From Ignavibacteria bacterium (GTDB lineage: Bacteria > Bacteroidota > Ignavibacteria > Ignavibacteriales > SURF-24): 64,000 nucleotides of DNA. The notes under the pieces were generated by a model, which did not search any database, had not been told where the DNA came from, and worked only from the letters and a program-made list of their open reading frames with translations. Location: NCBI GenBank assembly GCA_025612245.1, contig JAAXKQ010000016.1, positions 62,001-126,000 on the forward strand. The letters are read 5' to 3'. Position numbers and translations under genes: made by a program. Below are positions 59,676 to 64,000 of the stretch, piece after piece (positions within the stretch are counted from its first letter, which is position 1; each line of letters opens with the position of its first letter).

Positions 59676-62600
59676 ATGAGTTTATCATCATTAAGCATAA
59701 AAAGACCCGTACTGGCTATTGTAATGTCAATAGTGGTCATTTTGTTCGGGTTTATCGGTTATACATACCTCGGCGTGCGCGAGTACCCGAGCGTGGATGC
59801 CCCTATTATTACGGTTACAACCACTTATACGGGCGCCAATGCCGAAGTAATTGAATCCCAGATTACTGAACCTCTGGAAGAATCAATTAACGGTATTGCG
59901 GGCATACGTTCGCTTACATCCGTAAGCAGCGAGGGTAGAAGTTCAATTACGGTTGAGTTTACACTGGATGTCGATCTGGAGACCGCAGCCAATGACGTTC
60001 GCGATAGGGCCGCACGTGCAGTTAGAAACCTGCCTGCCGACGCTGACCCGCCCGTGGTTGCAAAGGCTGATGCCGATGCCAGTTCGATCTTCCTTCTGAC
60101 ATTAAAAAGCGACAAGAAAAACCTGCTTGAACTTAGCGACTTTGCAAATAACGTCTTTAAGGAAAGGCTGCAGACAATTCCCGGCGTAAGTACGGTCCAG
60201 ATCTGGGGCGAAAAAAAGTTCTCAATGAGGCTTTGGCTCGACCCGGCAAGGCTTGCTGCTTATGACCTTACGGCTCTTGACGTAAGAGACGCCCTTAACA
60301 GGGAGAATATAGAGCTCCCTTCAGGGCGTATCGAGGGAGTTAATACGGAGCTTACGGTTAGAACCTTGAGCCGCCTTCAGACAGAGAGTGACTTCAATAA
60401 CCTCATAATTAAGGATGTTGGCGGTAACCCGGTCAGGCTTAAAGACGTGGGTGAGGCAACGCTGGGACCTGAGAACGAGCGCACTATCATGAAGCGCGAC
60501 GGCATTCCGATGGTTGGCGTCGGCGTTGTTCCCCAGCCTGGAAGCAACCAGATTGACATTGTCGACAGAATATATAAGTCGCTCGAACAGATTAAAAAGG
60601 ACCTCCCGCAGGACGTCAAGACTGACGTCGGATTCGACAACACACAATATATCAGAAGGTCCATTATGGAAGTTGAGGAAACGGTCTATATTGCGCTTGG
60701 ACTCGTTATTCTCATCATATTTGCATTCCTGAGGGACTGGCGTACTACGCTTATTCCTATTATTGCAATTCCCGTGTCCTTGATCGGTGCATTCTTTATC
60801 ATGTACCTCATGAATTTCTCCATTAACGTGCTGACGCTGCTTGGAATTGTGCTTGCAATTGGCCTCGTTGTCGATGACGCAATTGTGGTGCTGGAGAATA
60901 TTTATTCCAAGGTTGAACAGGGAATGCACCCGCTTGAAGCAGGCATGAAGGGCTCCTCTGAAATATTCTTTGCAATTGTTTCAACTACCATTACACTGGC
61001 AGCCGTATTCCTGCCCATCATATTCCTGGAGGGAATGACAGGAAGACTCTTCAGGGAATTCGGTATCGTGGTTGCGGGCTCAGTGCTCATTTCTGCCTTT
61101 GTTGCCCTTACGCTTACCCCTATGCTCAGCACCAAGATTCTTAAGCCGAATGCGGGCCACAACTGGTTTTACAGGAAAACTGAACCCTTCTTTGTCTGGT
61201 TGTCAGAGGCTTATAAGAAGGCCCTGAATACATTCATGGAAAAGCGCTGGCTGGCATTTGTTATTATGGCTGTCTCGGCGGTAATTATTATACTCATCGG
61301 CTCTGGCCTTCAGAGCGAACTTGCTCCTCTTGAAGACCGCAGCCAGCTCCGCATCTCGGCTACCATGCCCGAGGGCGCCTCTTATGAGTCGATGGATAAC
61401 TACATGGACCAGATAGCACAGTTTGTGCAGGATACAGTTTCAGGTAGCCAGACCATCATTTCAATGACCGCAGCCGGCTTTGGCTCAAGCGGCGTTAACT
61501 CCGGTTCGGTTAACCTGATATTGAAAGACCGCGACCAGAGGCCAAAAAGCCAGCAGCAGATTTTTGAGGAGCTCTCAAGCGCCTTCAGAAAATTCAACGC
61601 GGCCAGAACTATTGTAATTCAGGGACAGACAATCGGCGGCTCCAGGGGAGGCATGCCCGTGCAGTACGTGCTCCAGGCACCTAATGCACAGAAGCTAAGA
61701 GAAGCACTCCCCAAATTCTATCTTGCAGCTTCACAGGATCCAACATTCAGCATAGTGGACGTCAATCTGAAGTTTAACAAGCCTGAACTCGTTGTTTCAA
61801 TCGACCGCGACAGGGCCAGAAGCCTCGGCGTTTCCGCCTCCGACATTGCACAGACGCTTGCTCTTGCCTTTAGCGGCCAGAGATTCGGATACTTTATCAT
61901 GAACGGCAAGCAGTACCAGGTGATCGGCCAGGTCAAAAGAGAGGATAGGAGCGAACCCCTTAACCTGAAAAGCCTGTTCGTAAAGGCTTCCAACGGCGAA
62001 CTCATTCAGCTGGATAACCTCGTAAGCGTTAAAGAGCAGATTAACTCGCCGCAGCTCTACCGCTTTAACAGGTACACGGCTGCAACAATTTCGGCAAACC
62101 TGGCACCCGGCAAGACAATCGGAGACGGCATTAAGGCTATGGACGCAATTGCAAAGAAAGTCCTGGATCCTTCTTTCTCAACGGCGCTCAACGGGCCGTC
62201 AAAGGACTTTGCCGAAAGCTCCTCAAGCCTTGTTTTTACCTTTATGCTGGCGCTTGTGCTCATTTACCTCATTCTTGCGGCCCAGTTTGAAAGCTTCCGC
62301 GATCCTCTCATTATCATGTTTACCGTGCCATTGGCTTTGGCCGGAGCCTTGATGTCGTTGTGGTATTTTAACCATACAATGAATATCTTTAGCGAAATCG
62401 GTATGGTTATGCTAATTGGACTTGTGACCAAAAACGGCATCCTTATCGTGGAATTTGCAAACCAGAGAAGATCTCAGGGCCTTGAGCTTACAGAAGCCGT
62501 TAAGGACGCTGCCGTGGCGCGTTTCCGCCCGATTATTATGACGAGCCTTGCAACAATTCTTGGCACACTTCCTATCGCACTTGCTCTGGGCTCGGGCGCC

Positions 62601-62783
62601 GGAAGCAGGGTCTCTATGGGCGTTGCCGTCATCGGGGGACTCATTTTCTCTACGTTCCTTACGCTTTTTGTCGTGCCGGCAATTTATTCATATCTATCGA
62701 AAAAAGGCGACGTGTTAAGCAACGTAACTGAGGATTTTGCCGAAAGTAAAAAGACTGAAACAAAGGATTTGGTGACAAAGTAA
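59676..62783 (+). CDS. RND multidrug efflux pump, AcrB/MdtBC-like
   Basis: A 1035-residue pump with the usual twelve membrane segments and two large periplasmic loops. I use the ATG at 59676 (AGGAAA upstream) over an earlier GTG, because LSIKRPVLAIVMS is the standard start. GLVVDDAIVVLENI (TM4 proton-relay Asp pair) and GLVTKNGILIVEFANQRR (TM10 Lys) are intact, as are DRAARAVRNLP and SGQRFGYFIMNG in the porter loops. It is a drug or small-molecule exporter of the HAE1 type rather than a metal exporter. Confidence 0.96.
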   Translation: MSLSSLSIKRPVLAIVMSIVVILFGFIGYTYLGVREYPSVDAPIITVTTTYTGANAEVIESQITEPLEESINGIAGIRSLTSVSSEGRSSITVEFTLDVDLETAANDVRDRAARAVRNLPADADPPVVAKADADASSIFLLTLKSDKKNLLELSDFANNVFKERLQTIPGVSTVQIWGEKKFSMRLWLDPARLAAYDLTALDVRDALNRENIELPSGRIEGVNTELTVRTLSRLQTESDFNNLIIKDVGGNPVRLKDVGEATLGPENERTIMKRDGIPMVGVGVVPQPGSNQIDIVDRIYKSLEQIKKDLPQDVKTDVGFDNTQYIRRSIMEVEETVYIALGLVILIIFAFLRDWRTTLIPIIAIPVSLIGAFFIMYLMNFSINVLTLLGIVLAIGLVVDDAIVVLENIYSKVEQGMHPLEAGMKGSSEIFFAIVSTTITLAAVFLPIIFLEGMTGRLFREFGIVVAGSVLISAFVALTLTPMLSTKILKPNAGHNWFYRKTEPFFVWLSEAYKKALNTFMEKRWLAFVIMAVSAVIIILIGSGLQSELAPLEDRSQLRISATMPEGASYESMDNYMDQIAQFVQDTVSGSQTIISMTAAGFGSSGVNSGSVNLILKDRDQRPKSQQQIFEELSSAFRKFNAARTIVIQGQTIGGSRGGMPVQYVLQAPNAQKLREALPKFYLAASQDPTFSIVDVNLKFNKPELVVSIDRDRARSLGVSASDIAQTLALAFSGQRFGYFIMNGKQYQVIGQVKREDRSEPLNLKSLFVKASNGELIQLDNLVSVKEQINSPQLYRFNRYTAATISANLAPGKTIGDGIKAMDAIAKKVLDPSFSTALNGPSKDFAESSSSLVFTFMLALVLIYLILAAQFESFRDPLIIMFTVPLALAGALMSLWYFNHTMNIFSEIGMVMLIGLVTKNGILIVEFANQRRSQGLELTEAVKDAAVARFRPIIMTSLATILGTLPIALALGSGAGSRVSMGVAVIGGLIFSTFLTLFVVPAIYSYLSKKGDVLSNVTEDFAESKKTETKDLVTK

Positions 62784-62791
62784 ACTTTATT

Positions 62792-62822
62792 GCAGCGGGG
62801 TGAACTACTTTCACCCCGCTGC
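62792..62822 (+). terminator. Strong intrinsic terminator between the RND pump and the TolC-family gene
   Basis: GCAGCGGGGTGAA (62792-62804) and TTCACCCCGCTGC (62810-62822) form a perfect 13-bp stem around CTACT, followed by GGCCTTTTTTTG. It is 8 bases after the pump stop. Confidence 0.92.
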
Positions 62823-62917
62823 GGCCTTTTTTTGTAAATATAAATGTTTCGGATTCCTGACTATGTACTATTAAATCTGACTTCAGAATCTAAATTTGAA
62901 ATTACGGACTATTGATT

Positions 62918-64000
62918 ATGTTGAAATATTTGGTTCCCCTGGTTCTTTTTATCAGTGTGAATGCTTTTTCACAGGAAACTCTTGACCTGGGAAAAGCTGT
63001 AAAGATCGGACTTGAAAATAATTATTCAATAAAGCTTGCAAAAAACAGCCTCAGCATTTCAGCAAACAACGTAACGCTTGGCAATGCCGGCTTCCTTCCG
63101 AAACTCGATGCCTCGGCCTCAGGCAGCGGTACCAATAATCATGTGCACCAGGAGTTCCTCAGCGGGCAGGTTACGGATCAGAGTAATGCCACTTCCAACT
63201 CAGTTACGGCAGGAATTGCACTCAACTGGACACTGTTCGACGGGATGAACATGTTCATCAATTTCAGCCGCCTGCGCGAACTCAATGCCCAGGGCGAAAT
63301 TAATGCCAGGGCTACCGTGGAGAACAACGTTGCCTCAATTATGAGCGGCTACTACAACATTGTTAGCATTCAGCAGACCATAAGGGCAATCCTGGACGCA
63401 ATCAGAATCTCGGAGGAAAGGGTCAAGATTGCTGAGGATAAGTATAACCTGGGCTCCGGCTCAAAACTTGACCTATTGCAGGCCAGGGTGGACCTTAATG
63501 CCGACAGGTCGAACCTCCTCAGGCAGCAGCTTAACCTGGCGCAGGCTAAAGTATCCTTAAACCAGCTCATGGGTCTCGAAAGCACCAAGGATTTCCTGAT
63601 ACAGGATACAATTGTTATAAATGGCAAAATGGACTATAACGTCCTTAAGGCAAGAGTAGTGGATGAAAACAGCTCATTAAAATCTGCAGGAAAGGACATT
63701 TCAATTGCCTCTTTGAACCTGAACGGACTCAAGTCACTTTGGTATCCTTCACTCGGCTTTTTTGTGGACTATAATTATTCACGCGCTGAAGCGCCATTAG
63801 GTTCTCCTAAGCTAAACCGAAATAACGGAATTACTTACGGGCTTAATCTGTCTTTTAACATCTTTAACGGCTTTAATACGTCTCGGCAGATTGAAAACGC
63901 CAGGATCAGCCTCATGACCAGCCAGCTTCAGTATGGCGACCTTAAGAACAGGCTGGATGCTTCATTTGAACAGGAATACACAAACTACAGCAATAACCTT
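62918..64000 (+). CDS. TolC-family outer-membrane efflux channel (3' truncated by window end)
   Basis: 361 residues are visible with no stop before base 64000. The signal peptide MLKYLVPLVLFISVNAFSQ is followed by TLDLGKAVKIGLENNYSIKLAKN, the typical TolC opening. AGFLPKLDASASGSG, ALNWTLFDGMNMFI, SGSKLDLLQARVDLN and LNLSFNIFNGFNT are the outer-membrane efflux protein repeats. It should be the channel for the adaptor and pump upstream, though a strong terminator separates them. Confidence 0.94.
   Translation, partial: MLKYLVPLVLFISVNAFSQETLDLGKAVKIGLENNYSIKLAKNSLSISANNVTLGNAGFLPKLDASASGSGTNNHVHQEFLSGQVTDQSNATSNSVTAGIALNWTLFDGMNMFINFSRLRELNAQGEINARATVENNVASIMSGYYNIVSIQQTIRAILDAIRISEERVKIAEDKYNLGSGSKLDLLQARVDLNADRSNLLRQQLNLAQAKVSLNQLMGLESTKDFLIQDTIVINGKMDYNVLKARVVDENSSLKSAGKDISIASLNLNGLKSLWYPSLGFFVDYNYSRAEAPLGSPKLNRNNGITYGLNLSFNIFNGFNTSRQIENARISLMTSQLQYGDLKNRLDASFEQEYTNYSNNL

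Overview
The window looks like chromosomal DNA from a member of the Bacteroidota/Ignavibacteriota group, probably an Ignavibacteria-type organism. This is an inference. It rests on several secreted proteins whose signal peptides end in FSQ/FAQ/MAQ, an ExbB-ExbD-ExbD-TonB-PstS-like-TPR operon, a single-chain pyruvate:ferredoxin oxidoreductase typical of anaerobic metabolism, golvesin/amidase lipoproteins, and intergenic islands of short hairpin repeats. No ribosomal RNA is present to confirm it. Genes run off both ends: a glycosidase-like C-terminus at the left and a TolC-family protein at the right.

Layout. 1-3.5 kb: a glycosidase-like tail, a DedA membrane protein, a variant NRAMP-family transporter and a DUF5335 protein. 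3.9-8.6 kb: nifJ and a dihydroorotate-dehydrogenase-like flavoprotein. 8.9-18.0 kb: a complete type III-A CRISPR interference module on the minus strand, in transcription order cas6-cas10-csm2-csm3-csm4-csm5, hairpin, a 16-repeat array, then a CARF-HEPN (Csx2/TM1812-type) nuclease. No cas1 or cas2 is present. 18-33.7 kb: mostly single minus-strand genes (pirin, envelope proteins, tRNA-Leu, an amidase-like lipoprotein, an M49-like peptidase, an RNase Z-like hydrolase, a GT-C glycosyltransferase, two short-chain dehydrogenases) plus a CocE-type hydrolase on the plus strand. 33.9-44 kb: an Uup-type ABC-F ATPase, then a cyanophycin cluster (two cyanophycinases, an isoaspartyl dipeptidase, cyanophycin synthetase), followed by a HAD phosphatase-HerA-like ATPase fusion. 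44-50 kb: small genes, a CBM20-esterase, a 1.2 kb gene-free island of hairpin repeats, rsmI and a lysine 6-aminotransferase. 50.8-56.5 kb: the TonB energisation operon. 56.6-64 kb: an alpha/beta hydrolase and an RND efflux system (adaptor, pump, partial outer-membrane channel).

How the genes work together. In the CRISPR locus, Cas6 should process the array transcript. Csm2-5 with Cas10 would form the effector, and the GGDD palm of Cas10 would make cyclic oligoadenylate to activate the CARF-HEPN RNase. In the cyanophycin cluster, CphA would polymerise Asp and Arg, the two cyanophycinases would release beta-Asp-Arg, and the isoaspartyl peptidase would split it, giving a closed nitrogen-storage cycle. 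Its CphA also carries the HxxEH motif linked to primer generation. The items I judge most worth a second look are the compact adaptation-free type III-A locus with its leader hairpin, the cyanophycin cycle with two cyanophycinase paralogues, the HAD-ATPase fusion, and the repeat island whose hairpins show paired base changes. None is shown here to be a new system.
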